A stretch of 64,000 nt of DNA from Pleurotus ostreatus/Saccharomyces cerevisiae fusant (Eukaryota > Opisthokonta), in NCBI GenBank assembly GCA_024196135.1, contig JAMQCK010000005.1, positions 1-64,000 on the forward strand. Direction: 5' to 3'. The notes beneath the pieces are model-generated. The model ran no database searches and was not told where the DNA came from. It worked only from the letters and a program-made list of their open reading frames with translations. A program made the position numbers and the translations under genes. The first letter of the stretch is position 1; each line of letters begins with the position of its first letter. Positions 12,101 through 24,060 of this stretch are shown piece after piece.

Positions 12101-12771
12101 AGCACCCCTTGTGGCACTACCTCCTTACCCACTACAAGGAGAAGGACTGCCTTGTCGAGGGTCCGCTGAGCAACTTGCAGCCCAGCATGATTCAGTTCAG
12201 CAAGCCTCGACGTACGTTGGCAAGCTCGATGGACCAGTTTAGGCGCCACGAGACCACAGCAAGGGACTACCTCAGCGGTGCTCCTGCGACCGCCGTCGGT
12301 GCGACTCCCAACCGCTCGGGCACGCCCAGTCGTTTCGACACGAGCTTCTACAGGAGCCATGACGCCCTTGGGTATATCCCATCCGACATACAATCTCTCC
12401 GCTCGCAGGCGACATACTCCTCTGGCCTCCCCTCCTTCACCGCTGCCGGTCCCTTCGGCGCCGTCCGCGGTGCCAACGGCGCGAAGCGCAGCAACTACAG
12501 CTACGCCTCCTCCATCATCTCTCAGGACGCCGGCCCCAGCACCACCGATGGTAGCAGCGTTGTCGGTAGCAGCATCGGCAACCCGAGCATGGCGTACTCG
12601 CAGAGCGACCGCCTCCGCCGGCGCGGCTCCTTCGGCTCGTCGTCTGTCACGGGCACGTCCGACCTCGGCAGCCTCTCGCAGTACGACTACAAGAGCCAGG
12701 ATGACGGCGCGGACCTGGACGACGTGAAGTCGCAGTACACGGGCACGCAGTCCGGTGTGACAGTATTCTAG
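9184..12771 (+). CDS. UPF1: UPF1, ATP-dependent RNA helicase of nonsense-mediated decay
   Basis: UPF1 is the central SF1 helicase of nonsense-mediated mRNA decay; it binds UPF2 and terminating ribosomes in the cytoplasm. Eight exons (9184-9479, 9534-9791, 9844-10367, 10417-10583, 10632-11241, 11292-11658, 11711-12053, 12103-12771) give 1077 residues with every phase agreeing. After an acidic Ser-rich N-terminus comes the Cys/His-rich domain ([41 protein letters not shown]). Then come the 1B region and the helicase core: Walker A GPPGTGKT (about 466), [42 protein letters not shown] and [11 protein letters not shown]. The C-terminal about 220 residues are Ser-rich with repeated SQ/TQ dipeptides ([15 protein letters not shown]), the kind of sites SMG1-type kinases use in animals. 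Nothing catalytic is missing. Confidence 0.97.
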
Positions 12772-13388
12772 CGCCGCGCGCGCACCGACCTCCGAGTCCG
12801 TCACCTGTAGGGCAATGCTCTGACCTTGCTGCGCTTCGCTTGCCCTTTTGGACACGCGAGCGATGCATTCGCAGATGCTGCTTGACGGACGGAGGGTGAT
12901 TCTCCGCTCCATGCCAATACTACCGAGGCTACGGCGCTCACCAGCTGACAGCTGGCATGGCGGCCCCCCTCGAGGGATGGATGCTCACTGCATCCTCCCG
13001 ATTCACGACGACACACTCTACCCCATACGTGGTCGCGCACGCAGGTCAAGGACGATGGGCCTGCTTGACCTGACGGTCGATGACGAGCTGACAGGGCAGG
13101 AACTTGCGTCGTGTTCTGGTCGTTCGCGGCCTTCCAAGCTCTTCGGGCGACTCGGACGCGCAGGCGCCGATCATGTATAACTCACACCATAGCTTCCGTG
13201 TCGATATAGCTCACTTCCCAATGCAACTGTCTTTTGTGTCGCGTCGGCCTGCGGTGTCGCATTCAGGTCCTCCACGAGCGGTGTGCGGTACATTCGTCTC
13301 ATTGATATGACTGATAGCTCAATACGGTGTTGGGGCAATGTCCTGCACAGTGTTGTCGTACATCTACGGTCAGGTGAATAGGTGTCTT
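12772..13388. other. intergenic between convergent genes
   Basis: This is the 3' flank of UPF1 (plus) and of DUF6593 copy A (minus). No coding sequence is supported. Confidence 0.5.
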
Positions 13389-14051
13389 TCAACAAAACGC
13401 GCCGGCCGGTGCCACTGCTAGCAGGCCCTTTCTGTTGTCGCCCTGCGCAGAGTTTGAGCATACGGATGGAGGCAAGTACAAACGTGTGAGCCGCATGAGC
13501 AACACTCACCAGCACCTCCAGTCTGCGCCACTCGGAGTATATGAGCGCCAGTAACAAGAACGCGAGCCCTTCCGACGAGATGTCAGGCTTGACTATCAGG
13601 TGTGCAGGCTCGGTCTTGTGCAGCAAGTGGGTTCGCGCGGAGCGCAAGTATGCGACTGCAGTGCTTGGGTGTGAGGACAGGACGTCTTTAACCTGGATTG
13701 ACCGTTCAGCTCGAAGCAAGCTGAGTTCACCATGCAACCCACCGTCCACCCTCCATCCGCATAATCCACTTCGTACTCATACTTACCCCACCGCCAGGCC
13801 CGCGCGCTGGTGTATCTTCCTTTCACCCATACCTCGTGCTCCAAGCTCTTGACCGGTAGTGACTCGCTGCCCATGACGAAGTAGTGCTCGTTCCAATATA
13901 TCGACGCGGCGGGCGAGGTGCCGCTCACAATTGTAATCTTCTCGCCGCTCCTGGAGCGCACTGTCTCGATGGCGTACGGATGCTCGCCTTCGTCGCTGGG
14001 AACGAGGGCGGTGTTCAGGACATCGCGGTTGGTGAAGGTGAGCGTGCGCAT
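13389..14051 (-). CDS. DUF6593 family protein, copy A
   Basis: This is a basidiomycete-specific small protein of unknown function that I match to the DUF6593 family. Exons 14051-13743, 13692-13510 and 13442-13389 give 181 residues. The fold-defining stretch starts MRTLTFTNRDVLN, includes IYWNEHYFVMG and ends with RAWRWGKYEYEVDY before the first intron. The second exon (HLLHKTEPAHLIVKPDIS, GLAFLLLALIYSEWRRLEVL) matches copy B at 27.0 kb. The first exon is exactly 309 nt in both copies and both introns fall at equivalent positions. The 17-residue last exon is chosen because it starts after a CAG acceptor in phase and reaches a stop; it is the weakest part. A TATA-like element lies about 55 bp upstream. 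Confidence 0.82.
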
Positions 14052-14100
14052 GATGGGGGTTAGTGGAGTGAGAGGGCCCACCTGAAGTCATCTCCTGCTG

Positions 14101-14107
14101 CTTTATA
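14101..14107 (-). promoter_or_regulatory. TATA-like element of DUF6593 copy A
   Basis: TATAAAG on the minus strand, about 50 bp upstream of the start codon. The paralogue at 27.0 kb has TATATAAGG at a comparable distance. Confidence 0.45.
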
Positions 14108-14416
14108 CACTAGCAGTGCACAGCTTTGGACGGGAGTCTCCACCACTGTCACAAGGTGTATAGTCCCACGTAGTGCATCACGAGTTTGACTCAGACGTCG
14201 CTCTATCAGCGAAATCCACTAACATCAACCATGCGATGAGGCAGGACCAAGGGTAATTTCTGCAGCTCACTGCTGTAATTCTTCCCGCCGTAGGACATGC
14301 AAGCACAGCCCCATGTTGAACTTTGCCACGTTCTACCATCACATAGCGTGCCTGCGCGCCTATCTGGCGCCTATGCTACCGTCGGCATCCGCAGCCGCCT
14401 TTCAACCTTCGCAACC

Positions 14417-16424
14417 ATGACTGAGAAGGCGCGTCAAGGCTCTGTCCAGCTGCCAGAACCACCACGCGCGTTCAATCGGGCTTTCATCGCCTCTTTCCTT
14501 GTATTTTGTGCTGCTCTTCTCCCAGCATTTTGGACAGGAATCCTTCGCCTCGACACCCCTTATCGCAGCCGTCTTACGGGTCCTTCGTGCAAGGTTCCGC
14601 TCCCAAACCTTCTCGCGCACGATCCCCCAACCGGGCAAGAAGCACTTCTACAAGAGGCTTCTTTCCTTCTGGACGGCTACTTCGCCCACCGCGCCGCCTA
14701 CCCAGACATCGATAGCCTTGCGGTCGCTGTAGTAACTCCGTCTGGCACTGTCTTTGAGCGCGCGTACGGCATTCTGCGCGCCAATGAATCCGAGCCGGAC
14801 AAGTATGGCGCGGTAGACAGCGACTCCATCTACCGTATCGCGAGCATCACGAAGATGTTCACCGTACTCGAGACACTCATCCTGAGGGAGCGAGGCGTCT
14901 TGAACTGGTATGTGAGTATCACCAGCGTGTTGAGTGCACATGTTGAGTGCACATGTTGATACCTCAGGGATGACCCTGTAACCAAATTCCTGCCCAACTT
15001 CACGTACTCGGGCGCGTCGTGGCCAGAGCACCTGGCGGGCGCTGCGTCGACCCAGTCGCAAGAGGATATAACGCTACGTCAACTCGCTTCTCACATGTCT
15101 GGTCAGTCACCGTCTCTCCTTCTTCTCCCCCTGTTTAATAAGTTTGTAAGGCCTCGGGCGTGACTACCCCATCCAGAACGTACATGATTGGCCCATCGAC
15201 AAGCCCGGAGGAACCGTCATCCGCCAACGCCCTCGCGAAGAAGTCTACAAAGCCATCGCCGAGCTTCCGCTCATCGTCCCACAGTACGAGTACCCGGTCT
15301 ACTCGAACGTGGGCATGGACGTGCTCGGTATCGCCAACGTTGAGGCGAACAAGTTGGCGTCAGACTCCCCCGACGACGAGCCTCAGTCGCACAAGGATCT
15401 CATCAAGAGGGATATCTTCGAGCCGCTGGGTCTCAACAGCAGCTTCTACGTCGTCCCCAACGAGAAGCTAGCCGCTCATAAAGCCGTGCCTAAGAAGGAT
15501 GCCGAGTGGGCTGTGAGTGCATGAGGCGGGCAAGTCTTCGTGCGTTTTCTAATCGCCTTGTAGGACTTCGTGTTTGGCGACACCGACGATCCCGCGGGAG
15601 GCCAGTTCAGCTCACTGCGCGACCTTGCGGCGCTTATGAAGACTTTCCTCTCGCCTACCGCTGAAGGCGGTCTGATCTCCCCCACTGTAGTGCGCGAATG
15701 GCTACGACCCCTGCATGCCTGGCGCGACGGCATGAACGAAGTCGGCGCCCCTTGGGAAATCCGCAAGCTCTCGGACGAGCTCCGTCTATACTCGAAGGGT
15801 ATGCTACTCACCCCATGCCCCTAACCCATCCCTCCTCCTCCCATTGACAATCTTCCCAGGCGGCAACCTTCCCGGCTACCACTCCCAGTTCGCCCTCATC
15901 CCCGAGCGCGCCTTCGGCGTCATCGTCCTCGTCACCGGCGAGTACGCGGACACGGTCTCCCTTACCGATGCCGCCGTCTCGCGCTTCGCGCCCGCTTTTG
16001 CTGCGCTGCAGGTCGAGGCGGTGGCGAGGGCGTACGCGGGAGTATTCCATGGGGAGCGCGCGCTGGCGGTGGTGTCGGTGCAGCACGAGATGCTGTTTGT
16101 GGACACGTTGGTGGTGCGGGGCGTGGATGTGCTGGCGGCAGCAGGAGCTGGGGCTGGTCGGCCTGTCGCTCTGTGGAGTACGGGGCGGAAGGATGAATTT
16201 AGGTGTGTGGCAACTGTAGGAGAGCGCGGCAAAGACTAATATCGCACAGGCTGGGCATCGGTCGGGCAGAGCTGAACGATGTTCCCATCGCTGGCTGCGA
16301 GCCCTACTGGGTCAGCTTGGATCTATACGGATATCAGAGTCGTGGGGCCCCTCTCGATTTGGTGTACTTCGAAGATGGGAAACTGGTGTATCCAGCTGCA
16401 GGAGTGATACTGGAACGTCTGTAA
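14417..16424 (+). CDS. membrane-anchored beta-lactamase-family serine hydrolase
   Basis: This is a member of the class C beta-lactamase/DD-peptidase-like fold family (Pfam Beta-lactamase), which in fungi act mostly as esterases or peptidases of unknown substrate. Six exons (14417-14907, 14968-15101, 15151-15512, 15564-15798, 15860-16202, 16250-16424) give 579 residues. A membrane span near the N-terminus (AFIASFLVFCAALLPAFW) suggests a type II protein with an external catalytic domain. The catalytic Ser-x-x-Lys is SITK (about S143, K146) in IYRIASITKMF, and the Tyr-Ser-Asn motif is YPVYSNVGM (about Y259). GNLPGYHSQF near the C-terminal half fits the third active-site element (HTG/KTG-like). 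A C-terminal lipocalin-like region follows. I chose the Met at 14417 (GCAACCATGA) over an in-frame Met at 14297 because it places the span close to the N-terminus. Confidence 0.88.
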
Positions 16425-17119
16425 TTTCTGTGAGTTCTCTCGACGGGCTGAAAGCTTCTAGACTAATTTTCTTCTAAAGCACTAGGATGTACAATGTATC
16501 TTCTATGATTTACTCTCATCCAAAGCCCGCACTACGAGGACGTGGGGCATCAAGCGAATCTGAAGACGCGTGCTTGGGTGACGGAATGAAAGAATCACGT
16601 GGGAGTGAACAAGCTTTGTTCTGGCTTTCATCGTCACTTTTTTACTCGTCATGCCTCATTTTCCCTCTATTCGGTGCCGACAAAGATCCTTGCCAATCTG
16701 GGTGACTCAGAGCGCTTCCGAATGGAGCGCAGGGGTCGGCATGCGTTTTCAACGTTGCCACAATCGATGTAATGGGTCATACCCAATCGCTTCCCTGTGG
16801 CAGGCCACAACAACTTCGCGGTAACTTCGCCGGTACGCGCCGTCACTAATGGACTGGCCATCACTGCCACCCATCTATTAACACTAGGTGCACACGCGTA
16901 TGTCGCACGGCGAACAATGGGGCCAATAACTGCGGATATCTGTTAGGCGCCGACCATGGCCAGGGTCACAAAGCTTATAAAAGCGCTCGCGCGGGAAGAG
17001 AGGACCTTGCCTCAACCCACTTGCCTCTTCTTTAGATTCCACCGGTCCCGCTCGACGAAGCGTGACTTTACCATTGGCGTGCACCTCAGCCGTCTCTTTG
17101 CACCTCACTACAACCCGAC
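16425..17119. other. intergenic with promoter of kinase-like gene
   Basis: No gene is seen. TATAAAAG at 16976-16983 lies about 140 bp before the next start codon and probably marks its core promoter. Confidence 0.5.
16976..16983 (+). promoter_or_regulatory. TATA box of kinase-like gene
   Basis: TATAAAAG, followed by a pyrimidine-rich leader before the ATG at 17120. Confidence 0.5.
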
Positions 17120-18888
17120 ATGTCTGCTGTTCAAGTACTCGCCGTTGACACCTGTCGCGCCGACGACGACTGTGGCAACCAAGTATCTGTCGCTGGCGAC
17201 AGTGTGACTGCACGGAGCGGGCCAGTCGAATGCACGGCCGTCCTCAATCTGATAGGCGCCGCGCGTTCCAAAGCCAACGAATCGCTCGAGGAGACCAGTC
17301 TGGCGGAACCTTCTTCTGGCGTGGGTGCTGACCCTACTGTCAACGTCGACATGTCACCGCCAACGGAACACGAGGTAGCGCCTCCTGCGCGCAACGAGGA
17401 GGCCCCTGAGATCGTCGTCGGCGCCCCACCGCCTGAGCAAGCTGGACAGAACGACGTCGCCAGCACAGGATCATCCGACGACGAGTCCTCCATCAGCGAC
17501 AATGACATACTGGATCATACCACGGAGCGGTCCGTTACCCCAGCCACATCCGTCGAAGAGGGCGAACCAGAGTCCAAACTACCTGACGACGTTGTACCGG
17601 TCTGCGACATCATTCCTCTTCTTGATGACGCGGGCGAGTCGATGCCTCGTGACAAGTTCTTTGCGATGGTCGACGAGCTCAAGGACTACGAATGGGTATG
17701 TCTCGCTGTCTTCAATCGATCTATACTAACCAATATGCCGCAGGCTAGCGACTCGCTCTTCCACCCCAGTCGCCTTCCGCCCACGCACCCACTTCTACCC
17801 TTCGACTCCGCAGCCTCGCATCCCAACCTCGAAGCGCCCCTTCGCGCACTCCCGACCACGCTCGTCGTTCACGATCCGTCGAATGTTCTACCTGCCGCTC
17901 GCCATAAGATCGTCCACGACTGGATGTCTGAATCCGACTGGGTGGACGAGGACGATGTCCTTCACGTCTATCGCCTGCATACCGGTGAGGCCGGCGCTGC
18001 ATCGCCCGAAGAACGCGTCGCGCACTTGTACCTCGCAAAGGACGAAAAGCACGGTACGGGTCATCATTCCTTCGTGTATCAGGCCGAGCTCGACGTCGCG
18101 CGCACGCTGCTACCCGACTATCGGCCTGAGCCTAGCACACCTTCCGCCCCAACCGACTCCCAGCAAGACATCCTTGCCGCCACCTTGCCCACCCGGGACC
18201 CCGAATTTGCGGGCGTCCCCGGCCTAGCGCCGCCCATCGCGCGCGTTCGCGTTGCCGCGAAGCTTTCCATCCGCGGCGACGAGCACCTCGCGCACGAGGC
18301 GCGCATGTACACACGATTTCCGCCCGAGCTGGCGCAGCATCGCAAGGGCGCAGCGAGCTTCAAGGAGCTCAACTTCGAGATACCCCTCGGTGCGGTCATC
18401 CCGCAGTTCTTTGGGTACTACGTACCGGTTGAGAAGCCCACGGATAGTAGGTATTTGAGTCCCATCATGCTCGTCGAGTCGTGCGGGACGCCGATTGAGG
18501 GGAGGTGCTTGGATAGACTAGAAAAGTGCGTTGCTTGTCTTCCGTTCCGCTTGGTATGTCGTGCTGACACCAACTCGAAATCAGACAAACCACCGCAAGC
18601 CTCTTCCTCCGCATGCACGAAGCTGGCTTCGTGCAGAACTCCGAGTTCCCCCGCAACGTCCTCATGCAAGCAGGGCCCCTCAGCGTCCCTCCCGCCCAGC
18701 GTCACCGCTCGACCCCGAGCTTCCGGCTCATTGACTTTGGGCGCACTGTCGACAAGGCCGAGTACGACAGGGCTAAGAGAGGCGATTTGAAGGGCACGCG
18801 CCCGTTCATTACGTCTGTAAATGACTCTGTCAGTTTCTACTCGCTGCGGGAGGCGGCCTGGCGATGGGTGAGGGGCACGTTCTTGTAA
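17120..18888 (+). CDS. protein-kinase-like protein with degenerate catalytic loop
   Basis: Exons 17120-17695, 17744-18525 and 18585-18888 give 553 residues. The first intron (48 nt) is in frame without a stop, so an unspliced reading also appears open, but the donor GTATGT, branch-like CTAAC and acceptor support splicing. The first 200 residues are acidic, Ser/Pro-rich and probably disordered. The second half looks like a kinase fold: ARVRVAAKLS with a candidate ATP-binding Lys, EHLAHEARMY with a candidate helix-C Glu, MLVESCGTPI as a hinge, and LIDFGRT as the DFG motif. The catalytic loop reads GFVQNSEFPRNVLM, so the expected His and Asp of HxD are Gln and Ser while the downstream Asn is kept. 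I recall similar proteins in other mushrooms with the same change. Catalytic activity is therefore doubtful. Confidence 0.8.
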
Positions 18889-19331
18889 ATTCTCTATGTA
18901 TCTTGTGCTGTACTGATATGCTTTGCACCTATGTCTTAACTTTACTGTACTGTGATAAATAAGTCACTGACCATGCCATAATCTCAGCCTCTTGTATCTT
19001 GTGTTTCGATGTCCAGTCTTCACACGATGAACTCGCCCGTTGTTTTCTTTCATGCTCTTCATTGACTCGAAGCCATTACTTAGAGATACAATACAGGCCA
19101 CATAAGGCCAGATGTGTGCCACCCGCAGGCGGATACATAAAGACTAGTGCTACAATGCGCCGAGATACACGGCGGTGTCTGGGTAGGATAGGGTGTGATA
19201 GCACTCCTGGGGCCACCGTAGGCTAGCTACAGGGCGCGGCGTGTAATTCGTAGACGGCATGACGCGAAAGCGTGACAGACATGCAAAAAGACTTCTTCAA
19301 GCATGCCAATAAGCCCTCTCTCAAAGAGGAC
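18889..19331. other. intergenic between convergent genes
   Basis: This is the 3' flank of two converging genes. No gene is seen. Confidence 0.5.
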
Positions 19332-20559
19332 TTAGATGGCCTGGTTGCTCGACTTGAAGTGCGGCGGGACGCGCAGGTCAGAGGGGAACGGCTCGTACGT
19401 GCGCGGGTCCGGACCAGGAGACGGCGCCCGGGAGTACACAGAGCGGGAGTAGCGCGAGGGCGAAGAGTACGCCTGGCTGTCGCGCTCTGCGCCCGTCGGC
19501 TCGGGACCAAGGGACGACGCGGTGCTCGACGGGCGCGTACCCGGGGAGCAGAAGCTCGACGTCGTCTGGATGGACCCCTTGCGCGGCGGGCTGAGCGTGC
19601 GCCCCTGCGTCGGGAACCCGATGATGCGCGGCGCGGACGCCGAGACGGGGCTCGCGTAGCGCGGAAGCGTCTCCTCGGGGCGCGAGAGCAGGAAGCCCTT
19701 CAGCCCCGCCTTCTTCTCGCCCTGCCGGCCGAACCCGAAGCCGGCCTTCTCGCCGAACTCCATCTTCTTCTCCTCCTTCTCCGGCGCGACCGCGGTCGAG
19801 CCCGTGAACATGCTCTTCACGTACGAGGGCGACGCGATGGTGAAGGGCGGGCGCGTGTCCTTGGGGTCGGCGAAGGGGTCCGGCTCCTGATTGCGGTAGG
19901 CGCGGATGGAGCGCTGGTGCTTGCCCGACGCGCGGAAGATGAGGCCGAGGATCATGTTCAGGCAGGAGACGGAGAAGAGGAAGAAGGCGGCGACGAGCGT
20001 GAAGTCGTCGACGTGGTGGCTCAGGATCTGCGCGCCGATGAAGCACTGGAAGATGCCGAGCGCGCCGGTGCCAAAGTTGGAGCCGAGCACGGGGAAGTAG
20101 GTGTCGAAGAAGGTCATGGGCCAGCTCAGCTCGGACACTGCAAGGACCTGTCAGTGGCGGTGTGAGAAGGAGGGGAGGTTCACGCACTCATGAGGACAAC
20201 ACTCTGGAAGAGGATCAGGAGGGAGGATACGACAGCCCAGAAGACACCAGCAGCCTGGTTGGGCACGGTGCTGTTTCTGTGGCATCGTCAGTACAGTGAC
20301 CGGGGTCAATTGCAGTGGCTACGCACTCGATGTAGTCGCAATCCACCTGCTCGTCCTCCTTTGTCCGGTGAGCCATGTAGTAGTTGACCGCCTTGACATT
20401 GTTCACGATCGTGATGATGCAGCTGATGAAGACGAGCAGCAGCGAGACGATGCTGAGCGCGCGCACGACGTTCAGGCCGTAAAAGATGTCTGAAGTGGCC
20501 AATTAGCCTGGACCCTCCCCGATCGAGCCGCAAAACTCACAAGAACGGAAGGCAGACAT
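19332..20559 (-). CDS. four-span membrane protein, DUF7598-like
   Basis: This is a fungal multi-pass membrane protein of unknown role. Exons 20559-20541 (only 19 nt), 20489-20327, 20276-20188 and 20137-19332 join in phase to 358 residues. Four hydrophobic segments follow one another: around VRALSIVSLLLVFISCII, VFWAVVSSLLILFQSVVLM, LGIFQCFIGAQIL and FTLVAAFFLFSVSCLNMIL. The second half is a hydrophilic Ser/Pro-rich cytoplasmic tail with several SP sites. The topology and the conserved NVVRALSI start fit the fungal DUF7598 group as I know it; this is by resemblance only. The long plus-strand open frame over the same bases is a GC-rich shadow. Confidence 0.8.
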
Positions 20560-22416
20560 GTCTGTAAGTAGCGTCTAGTAGTGGAGGGAGTCGTCTAGAG
20601 GGAGGGGAAGTGTCGTGATAACAGGGTCGTAAGGGTCAGAGCTGGTGCCGGCACCGTCGTGAGTGAAGAGAAGGGCGAGAAAAAAAGACAGTCGTGTGGT
20701 GGCGGGAAGCAAGGAAGAAGACCTATCCTCAATTACGCGCTGTCGGCTTTTGTAGGAACACGCGCACACACAGACACGTAACGGGGGACCCAGCGTTGCC
20801 GCCATTGGTGCATTGTCCACCCAAAAGAGAACAATAAGACCCGGCAATCAATCCCGCAAACGCCGTGACCATTGTGACGCTGTGACACAATGGAATGGTT
20901 CGCGCACGTGTTCTTGCCCTCTTTGGACGCCTCTTCCTTTTGCGGCGACAAGGGCAGCCATGTTTGGGCTTTGCTAGCTTTGCTTAGACATGAACACGAT
21001 GCAAGAAGTTACGGAAGACTGTTGCGAGGGACGGGCGTATGTACCTCGAGGCTATACACGTGGCCGACAGAAGAACGGCACATACCCCCAGTCCATTTGC
21101 AGCGGCAAGACCCTCCGTTCTTCTACCTCTTTACTTGCATGCTCCCGGCTCCTGCTATCAGAAAGCGGCTCGGAATACTGCATCTACTCTGCGCCTTGAA
21201 AATCAAGCAACTCTTTCATCGGCATCTTGGAATTGTCCGAGGCAGCCCGTCGAGCCGCCTTCGCCCAATGATGCTAGCGGTGCATTCAGCACTTCAAGAT
21301 CTAATAAAATTTCTTCCTGACTGGCTTCCTACTAACATGGGCACGGATCCTGCTTCTCTACAAGCCATCTCTGCCAGTACTACCCATCCTCCCAGTTTAC
21401 TATCAAAATCCTGTGCACTCGGAAGGTGAGCGCATCGTCGCTGCGGAGAATGCCTCCTGTCTGACGAATGCCAGCGCTCGAGTGACACTTGTCTCTGACC
21501 TTCAAACAGAAACATAGCGCAGGCATGATGTATCGTGACGGTGGCTCACATAGCTCGCTGCTCTTCTGCACTCGCGTTGAATTCGCCCAGCATTCGACGG
21601 CCGCTGTTTGTCCCCGACCATCTATGTATCGTGATCACGACTGACTATAGTCCCTCGGGATCACTATCCGCCTCGTAAAGCGTCAGGTTTACCGTTTCCA
21701 CCCTCCTCGGCCCGCTGACAACTTTCCCTTCACTTCTTCAGTCGCCTCGGTCTTGTGAATGCGTCTGCGGCGTGGTGAGCACTCGGGACTCTGCAGGGAA
21801 GACTCTTCCTTCCTCCCATCCACACGGGAGTAAGAGGCCATGGCTGGACAGCCCTAGATGTTCCATTTGAACGCCCTCAATGACCGTAGCGCGGTGTATG
21901 ACGGTGGTGGCAAGGCGGTGTCCGAGTCGGGCAGCAAGCGCGGCTAGCGTAGGCTGCGGAAGCCGATAGCGCGCTCGAAGGGCGTCTTTGCTATCGTACA
22001 ATAATACGCAGTACTCTTCACTTGCTCTCTAGCCTCCTCGAATTACCCTGCCCTCCCTGCGCCCTCCCAAACGGTAGCAAAAGAATGTTTGCCTCCCTCG
22101 CAAGTTGCCGGCAGCGCGGAAGTTGAACTGCCCGATCACCTGACCGGGACGTAAATTGAGTAGCCCCTGTCTTGATACGCGCCTCGGGTCCGCCTCGTTT
22201 TCTTTGTTGATCCTTGCCCCCGCTTCACCTCAATTAGACCCCAGGCCGCCCACTCGCACGCTATCGGGCTCTGGGCGCCGCTCGCTGTGTTTTGTCTGCC
22301 TTCTCTTGTCTAGTTCTGTCATTTCTAGAGCTTTCTGCTTCCGGAAGCGTATTTCGACGATTCCGCGCTCGTTTACACCACGCACCCGACCATAACAGTC
22401 TAGGACGAGTCGGAAG
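20560..22416. other. 1.9-kb intergenic region
   Basis: No coding sequence is supported on either strand. Open frames lack domains and plausible splice joins. The last 200 bases are pyrimidine-rich and lead to the start of the mucin-like gene. Confidence 0.45.
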
Positions 22417-24060
22417 ATGTCAAAGTGCACGGGCACTCCGACGGCGACGAAGACGACGCAGGTGACGACGGAGACGGCGTCAGTGGGCTATTCGACCACG
22501 GTCATAGACGGTGACGATGTGGTGACCACGATCGTGTCGACATCGTGTGCGCTCGGGAACATGATGTGCGATACCATTACGCAGACGTCGACGTTGAAAG
22601 GTGCGTACCCAAGCTATTCATGCATCCGAGAGATTCTGAACGCATGCCTAGGCGATGGCGCGACCACATCCATCCCGTTCACGTCCATGGTCACGACCAC
22701 TGCGGACGTGACGACTACGCTGTACGATGGAGAATGCTCAGCCGACGATGGCGATAGCAAGACCACGGACGGGGACTCCTCCAAGCCAACCACAACCGAC
22801 AAGTCGACGACCAAGGAGCAGACCACGATCGTCACCACCGAGCGCATCACCACAACCTCCTACTCGACGCCGCCCCCCACTACTATGACCACCCAGTCCT
22901 CGTCCACACAAGAGGACGGCGCAGTGACTGTCATCGAGGTTACCGTTACGTCTACGGGCTCCGCCAGCCCGGTCGTCTTCGAGACCGAAGCGGCGCAAAC
23001 GCGCGCAGTAGACGCGGCAGGCGGCACGAAGGCGCCTGCGAACCTTGGTGCGATCATCGGCGGAACCGTGGGCGGTGTCGCGTTCGTCGCCATCGTCGCC
23101 TTCCTCGCATGGTGGTGGATGTACGTATCATCCCCTCCCCCTCAACTCCGAAGCCTTCATTCGACTAATCTACCTTCTTCCCCCACCAGAAAACGCCGCA
23201 CGCGCTACGAAGACCTCTTCTACGAGAAGACCGAGCAGGAGATCATCTCCAAGGGCGCCGCGAAGGCCGTCTCCGAGTACGAGCGCTCGCTCAACAGCAG
23301 CGTCGAGCCCAAGGCGTATCAGTACGGGCTGGTCGGGCAGACCAGCGCACCCGGCGGCTACCCGCCCATGGCCGCGGACCCCTTCGCCCGCCCGGCGACG
23401 CCGAGCAGCGCGCACGGGCATCATAGGCCGATGTCGATGTCCGGGCAGCAGCTCGCGCCCGGCCCGTACGGCTCGCGCCCGGGCACGCCGCGCTCGCCTG
23501 GCTACAACATGCCGCCGCCTGGCAACATGTCCCCCTCTGGCCACATGTCGCCTGCTGGTAACATGCCCCCTCGCGGCCACTCGCCGTCGGGCAGCTTCTC
23601 GATGCCGCCGCCGATGATGCAGCCGCCGCCCAGTCCTGGCCTCGTACCCGTCGGCTATGGCTCGCACCCGAGCACGCCGCGCTCCGCGAACTTCAACATG
23701 TCCGCCTCAGGCCATTCGCCCACCCCGAGCCTCTCGCAGCCGCCGATGAACGCGCCGCCGAGCCCGTGGAGCGCGTCGCATCCGCCACCAGCAGCGCCAG
23801 CGCCGCAAGGCTACTTCCCGCCGCAACAGCAGAGCTACGCGCCTCAAGCGCAGGGCAACTATACGCCTCAACAGCACGGCTACGCACCGCAGGGTCAGGC
23901 GAACTATCCGGCCCAGCCTCAAGGCAACCTGGCACCTCAAGCGCAGGCCTTCACGCCTGGGCACCGCGCGAGCGAGAGCAGCTCGATCCACCTGCCCGAC
24001 GAGCACCTGCCGCCGCTGCACATTACGAACGGTGGTAGCGAGTCGCAGTCGCGGGCATAA
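22417..24060 (+). CDS. mucin-like single-pass membrane protein with proline/glutamine-rich tail
   Basis: Exons 22417-22600, 22652-23120 and 23190-24060 give 507 residues. The N-terminal half is very rich in Thr and Ser with a few Cys, as in heavily O-mannosylated cell-surface stalks. A membrane span follows (GAIIGGTVGGVAFVAIVAFLAWWW), then a basic KRRTRYEDLF stop-transfer segment. The cytoplasmic tail is built of Gly/Pro/Met and later Gln/Pro/Tyr/Ala-rich imperfect repeats (for example PPPGNMSPSGHMSPAGNMPP and repeats of the YAPQ type), then ends with an acidic, conserved-looking stretch. No clear N-terminal signal peptide is visible. The layout recalls fungal wall-stress sensors (Mid2/WSC type), but I see no WSC cysteine pattern. 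The function is unknown. Confidence 0.82.
   Translation: MSKCTGTPTATKTTQVTTETASVGYSTTVIDGDDVVTTIVSTSCALGNMMCDTITQTSTLKGAYPSYSCIREILNACLGDGATTSIPFTSMVTTTADVTTTLYDGECSADDGDSKTTDGDSSKPTTTDKSTTKEQTTIVTTERITTTSYSTPPPTTMTTQSSSTQEDGAVTVIEVTVTSTGSASPVVFETEAAQTRAVDAAGGTKAPANLGAIIGGTVGGVAFVAIVAFLAWWWMYVSSPPPQLRSLHSTNLPSSPTRKRRTRYEDLFYEKTEQEIISKGAAKAVSEYERSLNSSVEPKAYQYGLVGQTSAPGGYPPMAADPFARPATPSSAHGHHRPMSMSGQQLAPGPYGSRPGTPRSPGYNMPPPGNMSPSGHMSPAGNMPPRGHSPSGSFSMPPPMMQPPPSPGLVPVGYGSHPSTPRSANFNMSASGHSPTPSLSQPPMNAPPSPWSASHPPPAAPAPQGYFPPQQQSYAPQAQGNYTPQQHGYAPQGQANYPAQPQGNLAPQAQAFTPGHRASESSSIHLPDEHLPPLHITNGGSESQSRA

Noticed and set aside
19272..20165. Plus-strand frame of about 300 residues
   Set aside because: It is the shadow of the minus-strand four-span membrane protein; the peptide is Arg/Gly-rich with no domain.
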